A stretch of DNA of 64,000 bases. Source: Nocardia terrae. GTDB lineage: Bacteria > Actinomycetota > Actinomycetes > Mycobacteriales > Mycobacteriaceae. The notes beneath the pieces were generated by a model, which worked only from the letters and a program-made list of their open reading frames with translations, was not told the origin of the DNA and did no database searches. Below, piece by piece: positions 32,139 to 41,586 of the stretch. The position numbers were made by a program, and so were the translations under genes. Location: assembly GCF_009760405.1 (NCBI RefSeq), contig NZ_WRPP01000004.1, forward strand, positions 1 to 64,000. Direction: 5' to 3'. How positions within the stretch are numbered: position 1 is the first letter of the stretch; each line of letters starts with the position of its first letter.

Positions 32139-33356
32139 ATGTCTCCCATGCCCGGTTCCCCACGCACCCGCATGATGCCGGTCGCCGAGGACGCTTCGGT
32201 GACCCAGCTGGAACTGTTCTTCGACCTGGTGATCGTCTTCGCCTTCACCATGGTCACCGACTTCGCCGCGCACGAGACCACCGCGGTCAATCTGCTGCGC
32301 GCCCTGCTGATCCTGACCATGCTGTGGTGGGCCTGGATCGGCTACTCCTGGCTCGGCAATGTGATCAAGGCCGACGAGGGCATAGCGCGGGTGGCCATGT
32401 TCGTGGCCATGGGCGCGGTCTTCCTCATCGCGCTCACCATTCCCGAGGCCTTCCACGATCTGCCCGGCGGCTGGTACGGGCCGCTGGTCTTCGTCATCGC
32501 GTATCTGGCCGTGCGCTTCATCCACCTGAGCGTGTTCTGGCTGGCCAGCACCCACGACGCGCAGCTGCGCCGCCAGGTGATCCGCTGGGCCGCGGGCTCT
32601 CTCAGCGTGGCCAGCGTGCTGCTGGTCATCGGCGCGATGACCTCCGGCACCGCGCAACTGGCGCTGTGGCTGGCCGCCCTGGCCTGGGACATGGGCTGGA
32701 CCTTCTTCGCGGGCAACGAGTGGCGGCTCTACTCCGCCTCGCATTTCGCCGAACGGTACGGGCTGATCGTCATCATCGCGCTGGGGGAATCCATCGTGGA
32801 GATCGGCGTCGGCGTGGCCGGGCTGCCGATCTCCTGGTCCATCACCGTGGGGTCGATGCTGGGTCTGGCGGTGGCGGGCCTGCTGTGGTGGGCCTACTTC
32901 GACGTGGCCGCGCTGGTGGTGGAGCATGCGATGCATCGGGCCCAAGGCGAGCGCCGGATCCAGATCGCCCGCAACTGCTACACCTTCTGGCACTACCCGA
33001 TGATCGCCGGAATCGTGGCCATGGCACTGGGTTTGAAGAAGGTGCTCAGCTACGTCGGTGGGGCGCAGGGGCATTCGCTCAGCGACGCGCTGCACGGCAT
33101 CCCGCTGTTCGCGCTGTACGGCGGCGTCATCGCGTATCTGATCGCGCTGGTCGGGTTCCGGCACTACGCGACCGGCAAGCTGCTGACGCCGCGAGTGGTG
33201 GCGGTGGTGGCGCTGCTCGCCCTGATTCCGGTCGCGTGGGTGCTGCCCGCCCTGGCCGCGCTGGGCGTGCTGTGCGCGGTGCTGCTGGCGCTGATCGTGT
33301 TCGAGGTGGTGGTGTACGCCCAGCCGCGCGACGCCATCCGGCACGGGCTGAACTGA
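32139..33356 (+). CDS. LtrA-family membrane protein (second copy)
   Basis: 405 residues, about 11-12 helices. VTQLELFFDLVIVFAFTMVT, LWWAWIGYSWLGNVIKADEG, ERYGLIVIIALGESIVEIGV and LLWWAYFDVAALVVEH are the LtrA signatures. More canonical than the copy at 17693-18862. Function not known. Start could be the ATG at 32139, 32148 or 32172. Probably cotranscribed with the SRPBCC gene; converges on the voltage-sensor-like gene with a 3-base gap. Confidence 0.88.
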   Translation: MSPMPGSPRTRMMPVAEDASVTQLELFFDLVIVFAFTMVTDFAAHETTAVNLLRALLILTMLWWAWIGYSWLGNVIKADEGIARVAMFVAMGAVFLIALTIPEAFHDLPGGWYGPLVFVIAYLAVRFIHLSVFWLASTHDAQLRRQVIRWAAGSLSVASVLLVIGAMTSGTAQLALWLAALAWDMGWTFFAGNEWRLYSASHFAERYGLIVIIALGESIVEIGVGVAGLPISWSITVGSMLGLAVAGLLWWAYFDVAALVVEHAMHRAQGERRIQIARNCYTFWHYPMIAGIVAMALGLKKVLSYVGGAQGHSLSDALHGIPLFALYGGVIAYLIALVGFRHYATGKLLTPRVVAVVALLALIPVAWVLPALAALGVLCAVLLALIVFEVVVYAQPRDAIRHGLN

Positions 33357-33359
33357 GGC

Positions 33360-34172
33360 TCAGGGAATGCGTGGCGCCGTGCGGTGGTCGATCGCCTCGG
33401 GCACCCGCTCCCCCGCGTGCACGGCCTCCCGGATCTGATTGATGTTCTCGCGCAGCGCGTCCGCCACCAGCTCGTCGGTGCGCGGGTCGGCCAGTACCTG
33501 GAAGACGACGCGGAAACTGGCGTCGGCGATGCCGCGGATCATCTCCTCGTGGAACGGGACGTAGCGCACCCGGCCCAATTGCGGGTCCTGCCGGATGATC
33601 TCGAGGATCATCTGGTCGATCTCGGTGCGATTCTCCTCGAGCGCGCTGGCGATGTTCCGGGTGTAGTGGCCGGTGCGCAACACCTCGGCGACCTCCTCGA
33701 GCACCGCCACGGTCACCGGGCGTTTGATCGCGTCGACGATCGCGCCCACCGAACGGTTGACCACGGCCGCGGTGATGCGGTCGCCGAAGGCGCGGTCGGC
33801 GACCCGGCCCAGCCGGACCACGATCACCACTATCCGCAGCAGCCGGAAGCCGCGGAAGAAGGGGCTGGTCACCGGGATCATGCCGAGGACCTCGTACCAG
33901 TAGACGAAGGGGAAGGTCCAGCCCCAGCCCTCGTGCCGCCAGCGCCACAGGAATTCGGCGAGGAAGACGCCGCAGATGCTGTAGTCGACGACGCGGATGA
34001 TCCGGTAGTGCTGATCCGAGACCGGGAAGAACGTCACCCAGGTGACCAGCACGACCGAGACCACCGCGAGGGCCAGCATGACGAAATCGGTCCACAGCGC
34101 CGGTGGCTTGTGCGGGAATTCGTCCGCTTCCGGTGCCCCCGGCACTCCGCCGATCGCTTCGAGCGCGGCCAC
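33360..34172 (-). CDS. Voltage-sensor-like membrane protein
   Basis: 270 residues. The N-terminal half has four hydrophobic helices (about 28-130), the last being an S4-like FFRGFRLLRIVVIVVRLGRV with spaced Arg residues, as in ion-channel voltage sensors; no pore helix or selectivity filter follows. The C-terminal half (130-270) is a charged helical cytoplasmic domain. A voltage-sensor-only or ion-transporter-like membrane protein is inferred; activity unknown. Confidence 0.72.
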   Translation of the reverse strand: MAALEAIGGVPGAPEADEFPHKPPALWTDFVMLALAVVSVVLVTWVTFFPVSDQHYRIIRVVDYSICGVFLAEFLWRWRHEGWGWTFPFVYWYEVLGMIPVTSPFFRGFRLLRIVVIVVRLGRVADRAFGDRITAAVVNRSVGAIVDAIKRPVTVAVLEEVAEVLRTGHYTRNIASALEENRTEIDQMILEIIRQDPQLGRVRYVPFHEEMIRGIADASFRVVFQVLADPRTDELVADALRENINQIREAVHAGERVPEAIDHRTAPRIP

Positions 34173-34253
34173 GGCAACCCCTTCCTCATCGAACGGTCCT
34201 GCCAGGGTAATGGGCGCGAATGACCGGCGAGGCGGCGTGGCACCGCGGTCGGG

Positions 34254-35882
34254 CTACCTCCCGGCGCGGAGGATGGCCTCGATATTGCGTTCGGCCACAG
34301 CGGTGATCGTGAGCGACGGGTTCACCGTGGCGGTGCTGCCGGGAATGGCCGCGCCGTCCATGACGTACAGACCGGGATGCCCGATGACGCGCCCGTTGCC
34401 GTCGGTGGCCCGCCCCAGCACCGCGCCGCCGAGCGGGTGCGCGGTGAAGAAGCCTTGCGCGTCATAGCCGATCGGCGTGTAGTCCATCATCGAGCCGCCG
34501 GCCTGGGCGACCTTGTGATCCACGGCCCGGCAGGCCGCCACCACCTGATCCTGGGCCGCCTTGGGCCAGCTCAGTCCGACGCCGTTGCTCGCGCGGTCGT
34601 AGCCGAAGCGGGCGCGGGTCGGATCCAGCACGATGCCCAGCGAGGCGATCGCGCCGGTGTCGACCGGAATGCCCGGCACATACCAGCTTTCGAGCTGCAG
34701 CGGCATGCCCGACTCGTCGAGGATGCGGCTGGCGCTGGGCACGCCGCCGCCGGTCATGGACGGGGAGCTGATGCTGCGGGCCAGCACCACATCACCGTTG
34801 GTGCCCCAGCCGTCGCCGACGTGCTCGTTGAGGTTGGGCAGGGTGCCGGTGGCCTGTGCGCGCACCAGCAGTTCGGAGGTGCCCACCGAGCCCGCGCCCA
34901 GGAACAGGCGGTCGCAGGTCAGGGTGCGGGTGCCGAGCACCTGGCCGGTGGGCGCCAGCTTGGACACCGAGACCACGTATTTGCCGCCGCCGTCCTGGCC
35001 GATCGAGTCGACCCGGTGGCCCGGGAAGATGGCCGAGCGGCCGGTGCCCTCGGCGTAGCGCAGGTAGTTCTGATTCAGGTCGAACTTGGCGCCGTTGGAG
35101 TTTCCGAGATTGCTGCGCGACGCGGTCGCCGACGCGCGGCTGCCGCCCGCCAGCTCGGAACGGATGACATCCCAGTTGAAGATCGAATCATTGGCCTGCG
35201 GGTCGTATCCCGCCGCTCGCACCTGCTGATCCCACACCCGGGAGTGGGTGAAGGGCGCGGAGTTGTACACATCAGCGGGCATGGTGGACAGCCGCAGCAT
35301 CTGCCGGACCCGCGGGTAGTAGACCGAGTCCAGTTCGTCGTAGTTCACCACGCCCTGAAAGACCTGGTCGAACAGATGCTTCGGCGGCGCGACCATGGCC
35401 CCGGTGAACACGATGGAGCCGCCGCCGACGGCCGCGGCCCGCCATACGTCGATGCCCGGATACTCCGTGACGTCCAGTACGCCACCGAAATCCGAGCACG
35501 GCATGGGGACCTTGGTGACGCCGGTGAAGCTGGTGCGATGCCAGAAGCCGCGCCCGTCGGGCAGGTCGTCGCCGGTGAAGATCTCGCGCCACGGATCGTT
35601 GGGCCAGCGCGAGCCGCGCTCCAGCACCGTGTTCTGCACGCCCGCCTCGGCCAGCCGCAGCGCCGTCACCGCGGCCCCGAAACCGGAGCCGATGACAATG
35701 GCCTCGCTGTGTTCGGGCGGATCCGGTAGCGGCGCAAAGATTTCCGGTACCCACGCCTGGAACAGCGCGTCCCACAGCGGATTGGCCGACGCGGTCCCGG
35801 CGCCGCGCGTGGCGGCCCCCGTCCCGACGCCCGCCAGCAGAGCCGCCATCCCGGCAGCCTTGAGCACGGCGCGTCTACGCAA
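34254..35882 (-). CDS. Exported GMC oxidoreductase, cholesterol-oxidase-like
   Basis: 542 residues with a Tat-type signal (MRRRAVLKAAGMAALLAGVG). FAD motif AIVIGSGFGAAVTALRLAEA, then GPG-rich middle VWRAAAVGGGSIVFTGAMVA. The C-terminus TAHPLGGAVLGRATDGNGRV and DGAAIPGSTATVNPSLTITA carries the active-site His and Asn positions of class I cholesterol oxidases (Brevibacterium/Rhodococcus/Streptomyces type). Oxidation of 3-beta-hydroxysterols outside the cell is likely; a narrower sterol or alcohol substrate is possible. TTG start with GGGAGGTGG just upstream. It follows nothing cotranscribed. Confidence 0.88.
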   Translation of the reverse strand: MRRRAVLKAAGMAALLAGVGTGAATRGAGTASANPLWDALFQAWVPEIFAPLPDPPEHSEAIVIGSGFGAAVTALRLAEAGVQNTVLERGSRWPNDPWREIFTGDDLPDGRGFWHRTSFTGVTKVPMPCSDFGGVLDVTEYPGIDVWRAAAVGGGSIVFTGAMVAPPKHLFDQVFQGVVNYDELDSVYYPRVRQMLRLSTMPADVYNSAPFTHSRVWDQQVRAAGYDPQANDSIFNWDVIRSELAGGSRASATASRSNLGNSNGAKFDLNQNYLRYAEGTGRSAIFPGHRVDSIGQDGGGKYVVSVSKLAPTGQVLGTRTLTCDRLFLGAGSVGTSELLVRAQATGTLPNLNEHVGDGWGTNGDVVLARSISSPSMTGGGVPSASRILDESGMPLQLESWYVPGIPVDTGAIASLGIVLDPTRARFGYDRASNGVGLSWPKAAQDQVVAACRAVDHKVAQAGGSMMDYTPIGYDAQGFFTAHPLGGAVLGRATDGNGRVIGHPGLYVMDGAAIPGSTATVNPSLTITAVAERNIEAILRAGR

Positions 35883-36005
35883 CCGGCCACCTCCCTCTGT
35901 GTCCGTGACCGCGCGCGAGATTACCGGTCGGTCGGCAGTGTCTCAACAGGTTCGTCGCCCATCACAACGATCAGCCGACCCGTCTGGCGGAAATACCCGA
36001 TTCGC

Positions 36006-36716
36006 TCAGGCCCGCAGGCGTTCGCGGCGGAGCTGATCGACTTCGGGGAGCTCCAGTGGCGGAAGCGAATCCACGCCCAGGGCGCGGCAGAGCAGATAGT
36101 CGGCCAGCTCCGGATTCCGGGCCAGGGCGGGGCCGTGCATGTAGGTGCCGAGCACCGAACCCTGGACGACGCCCTCGAGGCCGTCGCCCACACCGTTGCC
36201 GACGCCCTTGGTGACCCGTCCCAGCGGCTTGGCGTCCCCGCCGAGCTTGGTTCCGCCCCGGTGGTTTTCGAAGCCCGTGAGGGGCTGCGAGAGGCCAGGA
36301 ATCAACGGCTGGGTGGCGACCTCGCCGATGGCGCGCTTGTCCTGCGGCGAGGTGGTGACGTCGAAAAGGCCGACGCCGTCGACACGTTCGCCCGAGGAGG
36401 TCTCGTACCAGTGCCCGAGCACCTGGATGGCGGCGCAGATGGCCAGCACCGGCGCACCGCGCCCGGCGGCCTCCTGCAGGCCCGGGTAGCGCTGCAGGTG
36501 GCGGGTCGCCAGGCGCTGGGCCGAGTCCTCCGCGCCGCCGAGGGTGTAGACGTCGAGCGAGTTGGGAACCGGCTCGGTCAGCGGGATTTCGACGATCTCG
36601 GCGTCGTGGCCGCGCATGCGGGCACGCTGGCGCAGCACGACGGCATTGCCGCCGTCGCCGTAGGTGCCCATGACATCGGGCAGGACGAGGCCGATGCGGA
36701 TGGTCGATTCGCTCAC
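36006..36716 (-). CDS. gatD: Lipid II isoglutaminyl synthase, glutaminase subunit GatD
   Basis: 236 residues, CobB/CobQ-type glutamine amidotransferase. GTG start overlaps the murT stop by 4 bases (GTGA). Nucleophile Cys94 in PVLAICAAIQVLG and His194 in YMHGPALARNP. Supplies ammonia from glutamine to MurT, which amidates the alpha-carboxyl of D-iGlu in the lipid II stem peptide; the pair is described in Staphylococcus and conserved in mycobacteria (Rv3712-Rv3713). Confidence 0.93.
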   Translation of the reverse strand: MSESTIRIGLVLPDVMGTYGDGGNAVVLRQRARMRGHDAEIVEIPLTEPVPNSLDVYTLGGAEDSAQRLATRHLQRYPGLQEAAGRGAPVLAICAAIQVLGHWYETSSGERVDGVGLFDVTTSPQDKRAIGEVATQPLIPGLSQPLTGFENHRGGTKLGGDAKPLGRVTKGVGNGVGDGLEGVVQGSVLGTYMHGPALARNPELADYLLCRALGVDSLPPLELPEVDQLRRERLRA

Positions 36717-37951
36717 TTGGTGCCCGCCTCCAGGTCGCGGTTCAGGTCGCGGAACGCGGTGTAGTTGGCCAGCACCTCGACGCGGCCCGGCGGGCAGGAC
36801 GCGATGGCGCGCAAGGGATCCGCCACGGTGGTGTGCTCGACGCCGGCGTAGGTCAGGCGCACCGCGAGATCGGTGGCGCGCTCGCCTGCGGCCACCACCT
36901 GGGTGCCCTCGAAGTGCTCGAAGCGCACGTCCCACAGCCAGGACAGATCCTCGCCGTCGGGCACCTGGCCGTTGACCGCGATCACCAGACCCGTTGCGGC
37001 CGGGTCGATCATGGACAGCGCCTCCTGCCAGCCGGCGGGATTCTTGGCCAGCAGCATGCGGGTGCTGCGGCCGTCCACGTCGACGCTGCGGTAGCGGCCC
37101 GCGATCTCGCGGACGGTGCCGGTGGCCTGCGCCGCCCGCACCGGATCGGCTCCCAGCGCGACCGCGGCCGCCACGGCCTGCGCGGCATTGCCACGGTTGG
37201 CGCGTCCCGGAAGCGCAAGGGACAGCGGGATTTCCAGGCCGTCGGGGCCGTGCAGCCCCTGCTCGTCGACCCGCCACTGCGGTTCGGGACGTTGGAAATC
37301 CGCTCCCGTGCTGTACCAGTGCTCGCCCTCCCACACGATGGGCTCGCCGCTGCGCGGGCAGCTGGTGGCGTCCACCGACCAGCCGCTGCCGGCCGACACC
37401 CACACCACATTCGGATGGTCGTAGGCGATGGAGGTCACCAGCACGTCGTCGCAGTTGGCGACGAGCACGGCCGCGGGATGCCGGGCCATGCCCTCGCGCA
37501 GGCGGCGCTCGATCATATTGATCTCGCCGACCCGGTCGAGCTGGTCGCGGGACAGGTTCAGCAACACCACGACCGACGGGTTGAGCGCGTCGGCCACGTG
37601 CGGCAGGTGCAGCTCGTCGACCTCGATGGCCGCCAGCGGCGCGGCGCGGTGCGCGGTGAGCGCGGCCACGATCCCGGCATCCATGTTCGCGCCGTCGGCC
37701 TGGGTGGCGACCCGGCCGAGGGTCTGGAGCGCGGCGGTGGTCATCCGGGTGGTGGTGGATTTGCCATTGGTGCCGGTGATCAGCACCGTGCGCTTGCCGC
37801 GACCCAGCTGCGCCATGAGCGAGGGGTCGATCTTCAGCGCGATCAGCCCGCCGATCATGGAGCCGTTGCCGCGCCCGGCCCGCCGGGAGGCCCACGACGC
37901 GGCCGTCGCCGCCCGCAGCGCCAGCTGTCCGCGCATCGAGATGTCTGCCAC
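36713..37951 (-). CDS. murT: Lipid II isoglutaminyl synthase, Mur-ligase subunit MurT
   Basis: 412 residues, Mur-ligase fold. P-loop TVLITGTNGKSTTTRMTTAA at about 55-75, middle domain EVDELHLPHVADALNPSVVV and NLSRDQLDRVGEIN, C-terminal DUF1727 region with LWDVRFEHFEG. The zinc ribbon described in S. aureus MurT is reduced here: only one Cys (ATSCPRSGEP) is seen in that part. Operon with gatD (4-base overlap). The start ATG at 37951 (MADISMRGQLALRAATAASW) fits the family. Confidence 0.93.
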   Translation of the reverse strand: MADISMRGQLALRAATAASWASRRAGRGNGSMIGGLIALKIDPSLMAQLGRGKRTVLITGTNGKSTTTRMTTAALQTLGRVATQADGANMDAGIVAALTAHRAAPLAAIEVDELHLPHVADALNPSVVVLLNLSRDQLDRVGEINMIERRLREGMARHPAAVLVANCDDVLVTSIAYDHPNVVWVSAGSGWSVDATSCPRSGEPIVWEGEHWYSTGADFQRPEPQWRVDEQGLHGPDGLEIPLSLALPGRANRGNAAQAVAAAVALGADPVRAAQATGTVREIAGRYRSVDVDGRSTRMLLAKNPAGWQEALSMIDPAATGLVIAVNGQVPDGEDLSWLWDVRFEHFEGTQVVAAGERATDLAVRLTYAGVEHTTVADPLRAIASCPPGRVEVLANYTAFRDLNRDLEAGTK

Positions 37952-38024
37952 GACGCGAGTTTATGGGGACCGCGAGTGCGGCGTGCGGGCGGCATCGCGG
38001 CCGACGGGGTGATTCCCGCCGCAA

Positions 38025-38651
38025 TCAGCTCTTGTAGAGCATCTTTTCGTAGTTGGCGGGCGCGTAGTACTCCTCCAGCTGCTCCACCGTCTCGGTCATG
38101 GCGGCGGGCATCACGTCCTTGGCCATCCGGGCCGCGCTGGGCAGCGTGTCCTCGGGCCACCGCTCGGGATCCCACAGCGAGCTGCGCATGAAGGCCTTGG
38201 CGCAGTGGAAGAAGATCTGATCGATGGCGACCTCGATGGCCAGGATCGGGCGATGCCCCTTGACCGTCATGTCCTCGAAGTAGGGAGCGTCGCGGACCAG
38301 GCGGGCCCGGCCGTTGATGCGCAGGGTGTCGCCGCGGCGCGGAATCATGAACAGCACGCCGACGTGCGGGTTGCTCAAGATATTGAAATAGCCGTCGGCA
38401 CGCCGGTTTCCGGGCCGCTCGGGGATGGCGATGGTCTTGTCGTCCAGCACCTTCACGAAGCCGGCCGGATCGCCCTTGGGCGAGGCGTCGCAGTTTCCGT
38501 CCGCGTCGCTGGTGGCCACGACCACGAACGGCGTAGCCGCGATCCACTCGCGATCGTGGGCGTGCAGGGAGTCACGGACCTTGTTCTTCGGTCGCCAGGC
38601 GACCTCGCCCAGCAGTTCGCGCAGTTCGACGGGGTCCGTGATCTCACTCAT
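38025..38651 (-). CDS. FMN-binding PPOX-type flavoprotein (MSMEG_1061 family)
   Basis: 208 residues. Split-barrel pyridoxamine-oxidase-like fold: ATPFVVVATSDADGNCDASP, KTIAIPERPGNRRADGYFNI, VGVLFMIPRRGDTLRINGRA and CAKAFMRSSLWDPERW. The pattern matches the TIGR04025/MSMEG_1061 group, probable FMN or F420 binding. Substrate unknown. Its stop lies 73 bases from the murT start and 25 bases after the next gene's stop side; all are on the minus strand. Confidence 0.88.
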   Translation of the reverse strand: MSEITDPVELRELLGEVAWRPKNKVRDSLHAHDREWIAATPFVVVATSDADGNCDASPKGDPAGFVKVLDDKTIAIPERPGNRRADGYFNILSNPHVGVLFMIPRRGDTLRINGRARLVRDAPYFEDMTVKGHRPILAIEVAIDQIFFHCAKAFMRSSLWDPERWPEDTLPSAARMAKDVMPAAMTETVEQLEEYYAPANYEKMLYKS

Positions 38652-38676
38652 GCCTTCGATTCAACGTGAAATCGCG

Positions 38677-40443
38677 CTAGGCGTCGAACATATTTGGTTG
38701 TCCCGCCGCGTAGCGGGCCGCGTCCAGCTGCCGGAACGGCTCCAGGACCTCGCTGCGGTAGAGGGTGAACAGCTTGCAGCGCGGGGCATCCGAACCGGTC
38801 ACATCCAGCAGCTTGTTCACCGCGGTGCGGGCCGCCTCGGACGCGCCCTCCATGGTGGCCAGATCCACATTGGTGCGCACGTAATCGCCGGCCAGATACA
38901 GGTTCGGGAGCGAATCGGCATGCGATTCCGGGCGCAGCGCCCAGGAGCCCGCTGTATTGATCAGCAGCGGGTCGGCATTGGTGTTGCGCTGCTGCGCGGC
39001 GTCCCAGGCGATTCCGGTGTCGAGGAACCAGGAGTGCAGGTCACCGTCGCGCAGCAGGTCCGCGCGATCGTTGAGGTGCGCCTTCAGCTGCGCCCACACC
39101 TCGCGGGCGATCTCGTCGGGGCTGCATTCCTTGGCGGTTTTGCCGTAGAGCATGCCGGGGGTGTTCCAGTCGGAGATGTCGACCGAGAGGCAGTCCTGCA
39201 CGGTGCCGTCGCCCAGGCCGGTGACCGGGGTGCGATTCCAGAACTGGCCCTGCGCAATGGAAGTCAGCGACCACGGGGAGTCGACGTAGGCCACATGGCC
39301 GCGCGCGATATCGGTGCGGCTGCGCAGGAAGAACTGGATGCCGGTCATCCAGTCCACCGTCAGCTGGTTCATGCCCGCCAATTCCGGTCGCAGCGACAGG
39401 ATTTCGGGCGTCCACAGGGTGCGGGCCACCTCCACCGGCATGGCGCTCACGAAATGGTCGGCGGCGACCGTCTGGGCCGCGCCGGTCGAATCCACCACCC
39501 GGGCACCGGAAATCCGGGCCCCGTCCAGGTCCAGACCGCGAACCTCGGCGTTGACGAAGGTGACGCCGAGATCCTTCAGCCGGTTGACCCACGGGTCGAT
39601 CCAGGCCTCGTTGGTGGCCCCGTTCAATAGTCGGTCCAGGGCGCCGTCATTGCCGACCTCGAGCGGGTTGCCCAGGAACTGCTCGCCCATGGTGCCGATG
39701 GTGAGCGTGCTGGCCTTGTCCTCCTTGGCGGCCACCAGCAGTGTGGTGAGCGTGCGGGAGAGCAGCATGCGAAATTCGTTGGAGCGCTTGCCCGCACCCA
39801 CGTAGTCGCGCCAGGAGACGTGGTCCCACTGGCCGTAGCGGCGGGCGTCGCAGCTGGAGTTGAAGACCAGCAGGCGCTGGGCGAAGTAGAAGGCGTCCGC
39901 CATGCCCATATTGGTGGAGGTCGCGATGGCCGAGCCGACCGTCTCCCGGAAGTCGTCCGGGGTGGACCAGATCTTGCCGAACTTGCCCATCGGGATGATG
40001 GTGTCGTCCGCGCCCGTGCGCGAGAATCGCGCCTCCGGGGCGGCGACCAGGTTGTCCCACACACCGTTGGCGTTGCCCGCGAACGGGATTCGCCGCATGG
40101 TGTCGGGAATGTGGCGGTAGAAACCGGGGAAGAACCGGAATCCGTGCTCACCCCACAGTTCCGGTCGCCCGTCCTTGCCGCTGCCCGGCACCGCGATGCT
40201 GCGGGCCTTGCCGCCCAGGGCCCGCCGTTCGTAGACGGTCACCTCGAAGCCGCGTTCGGCCAGTTCGTGGGCCGCGGTGAGTCCCGCGACACCGCCGCCC
40301 AGCACCGCCACCCGACGTCCGGTGTCGGCCCGGGCCGCGGTCGGCGTGGCGGCCCCCGCCGCCACCGCCCCCGCCATCGCCCCGGCCGCCACCGCTCCAC
40401 GCAGCACTGAGCGCCGCGTGACGGACAAACGTTGTCCTGCCAT
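38677..40443 (-). CDS. Tat-exported FAD-dependent amine-oxidase/phytoene-desaturase-like protein
   Basis: 588 residues. Twin-Arg signal (TRRSVLRGAVAAGAMAGAVA) then Rossmann motif VAVLGGGVAGLTAAHELAER and FEVTVYERRALGGKARSI, the amine oxidase/desaturase N-terminus. WGEHGFRFFPGFYRHIPDTM is typical of hydroxysqualene-dehydroxylase/carotenoid-desaturase relatives; C-terminal LYLAGDYVRTNVDLATMEGA closes the FAD site. Export suggests an envelope or extracellular substrate, unknown. ATG 40443; no partner gene in the operon is obvious. Confidence 0.87.
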   Translation of the reverse strand: MAGQRLSVTRRSVLRGAVAAGAMAGAVAAGAATPTAARADTGRRVAVLGGGVAGLTAAHELAERGFEVTVYERRALGGKARSIAVPGSGKDGRPELWGEHGFRFFPGFYRHIPDTMRRIPFAGNANGVWDNLVAAPEARFSRTGADDTIIPMGKFGKIWSTPDDFRETVGSAIATSTNMGMADAFYFAQRLLVFNSSCDARRYGQWDHVSWRDYVGAGKRSNEFRMLLSRTLTTLLVAAKEDKASTLTIGTMGEQFLGNPLEVGNDGALDRLLNGATNEAWIDPWVNRLKDLGVTFVNAEVRGLDLDGARISGARVVDSTGAAQTVAADHFVSAMPVEVARTLWTPEILSLRPELAGMNQLTVDWMTGIQFFLRSRTDIARGHVAYVDSPWSLTSIAQGQFWNRTPVTGLGDGTVQDCLSVDISDWNTPGMLYGKTAKECSPDEIAREVWAQLKAHLNDRADLLRDGDLHSWFLDTGIAWDAAQQRNTNADPLLINTAGSWALRPESHADSLPNLYLAGDYVRTNVDLATMEGASEAARTAVNKLLDVTGSDAPRCKLFTLYRSEVLEPFRQLDAARYAAGQPNMFDA

Positions 40444-40528
40444 ACCCGTTACCTCCCACGCCTGGTCCGCATCCTAAGGAGCTGTCGCAGACAGATGGTC
40501 GGTTGGGGTGGAAATTTCTATGCCGAGG

Positions 40529-40562
40529 ACCCGATTTCTGGCCTAACTCCAGCAAATCGGGT
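40529..40562 (-). terminator. Intrinsic terminator after EamA gene
   Basis: Interrupted stem ACCCGATTT/AAATCGGGT plus CTGG/CCAG with one bulged base, 8 bases after the EamA stop on the minus strand. Confidence 0.6.
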
Positions 40563-40569
40563 TCTTCGG

Positions 40570-41511
40570 CTAGGCGTCGACGAGATCAGAGTCCTTTTCG
40601 ACCCGGCGTGTCGTCTCGGCGGGTCGAGCGATGCGACGGCCGGGCGACGTCGCAGTGAACGCGCCGGCGAGCACGATCGCGGCCCCGATCAGGGACAGCG
40701 CGGTCGGGGTCTCGTGCAGGAAGACCCACGAGGCGGGGATACCCACCACCGGCACGGCCAGCGACAGCGGAGCCACCATGCCCGCCGGGTACCGGGCCAT
40801 CAGGTAGGTCCACAGGCCCGAACCGGCGATGGTGCCCAGCAGCACGATGTAGGCGAGGGCCGCGAAGGCGGGCCAGCCGGTGGACGAGAAGGACGAGATC
40901 AGGTCGTTCCATCCCGTCGTGGGGCCCTCGGTCAGCACGGACAGCGTGAACATGGGGATCGGCGGCACCACGGCCATCCACAGCGTGAGGTGCAGCGGGT
41001 TCACGTTCTCCGATTGCGCTGCGGCCAAACGGGATCCGATATTGCCGAAGGCCCAGCCCAGGCCGCCGAGCAGGGTCAGCAGCACCGGCAGCAGGGCCGC
41101 GTGATGCGAACGGTCCCAACCGATCACGGCCACCCCCGCGATGGCCACCGCGATGCCCGCCAGCTGAATGCCGCGCAGCCGCTCCCGCAGGAAGATCGCA
41201 CCCAGCAGCACGGTGAACGGCGCGGACGACTGCAGCACCAGCGAGGACAGTCCCGTCGGCATGCCCGCCCGCATGGCGGTGAACAGGAACGCGAACTGCA
41301 GAATCCCGAAACCCAGCCCGTACAGCAGCAGCCACTTCCACGGCACCCGCGGCCGCGGCACGAACAGCAGCACCGGAATCGCGATCACGACGAAGCGCAG
41401 GCCCGCGAAGAAGAACGGCGGGAAGTGCTCCAGGCCGATATGAATGGCCAGGAAGTTCAGGCCCCACAGCACCACGACGGCCAGGCCGATCAGTCGATCA
41501 CGATTGGTCAT
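40570..41511 (-). CDS. EamA/RhaT-family (DMT) transporter
   Basis: 313 residues, ten helices as two EamA repeats. MTNRDRLIGLAVVVLWGLNF, GLRFVVIAIPVLLFVPRP and the second repeat LPVLLTLLGGLGWAFGNIGS are typical; a polar C-terminal tail follows. Probably a metabolite exporter (amino acid or nucleoside type). ATG 41511. Divergent from a LysR gene with an AT-rich promoter between, the common LysR-exporter arrangement. Confidence 0.88.
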   Translation of the reverse strand: MTNRDRLIGLAVVVLWGLNFLAIHIGLEHFPPFFFAGLRFVVIAIPVLLFVPRPRVPWKWLLLYGLGFGILQFAFLFTAMRAGMPTGLSSLVLQSSAPFTVLLGAIFLRERLRGIQLAGIAVAIAGVAVIGWDRSHHAALLPVLLTLLGGLGWAFGNIGSRLAAAQSENVNPLHLTLWMAVVPPIPMFTLSVLTEGPTTGWNDLISSFSSTGWPAFAALAYIVLLGTIAGSGLWTYLMARYPAGMVAPLSLAVPVVGIPASWVFLHETPTALSLIGAAIVLAGAFTATSPGRRIARPAETTRRVEKDSDLVDA

Positions 41512-41586
41512 GCCGAAAATCTTGCGTTGGCTAATAGGTAAGCACAATCGAATAATTCTGCAACAACAATGTAGTACAACTGAACA

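Noticed and set aside
35942..35955. AAC-AG-GTT dyad upstream of the cholesterol-oxidase-like gene as a KstR box
   Set aside because: CTCAACAGGTTCGT lacks the outer T and A of the consensus; only 6 of 8 fixed positions match.
36717..38024. Extension of the gatD frame far upstream through murT
   Set aside because: murT is clearly coded in another frame there; the GTGA overlap gives a natural gatD start at 36716.
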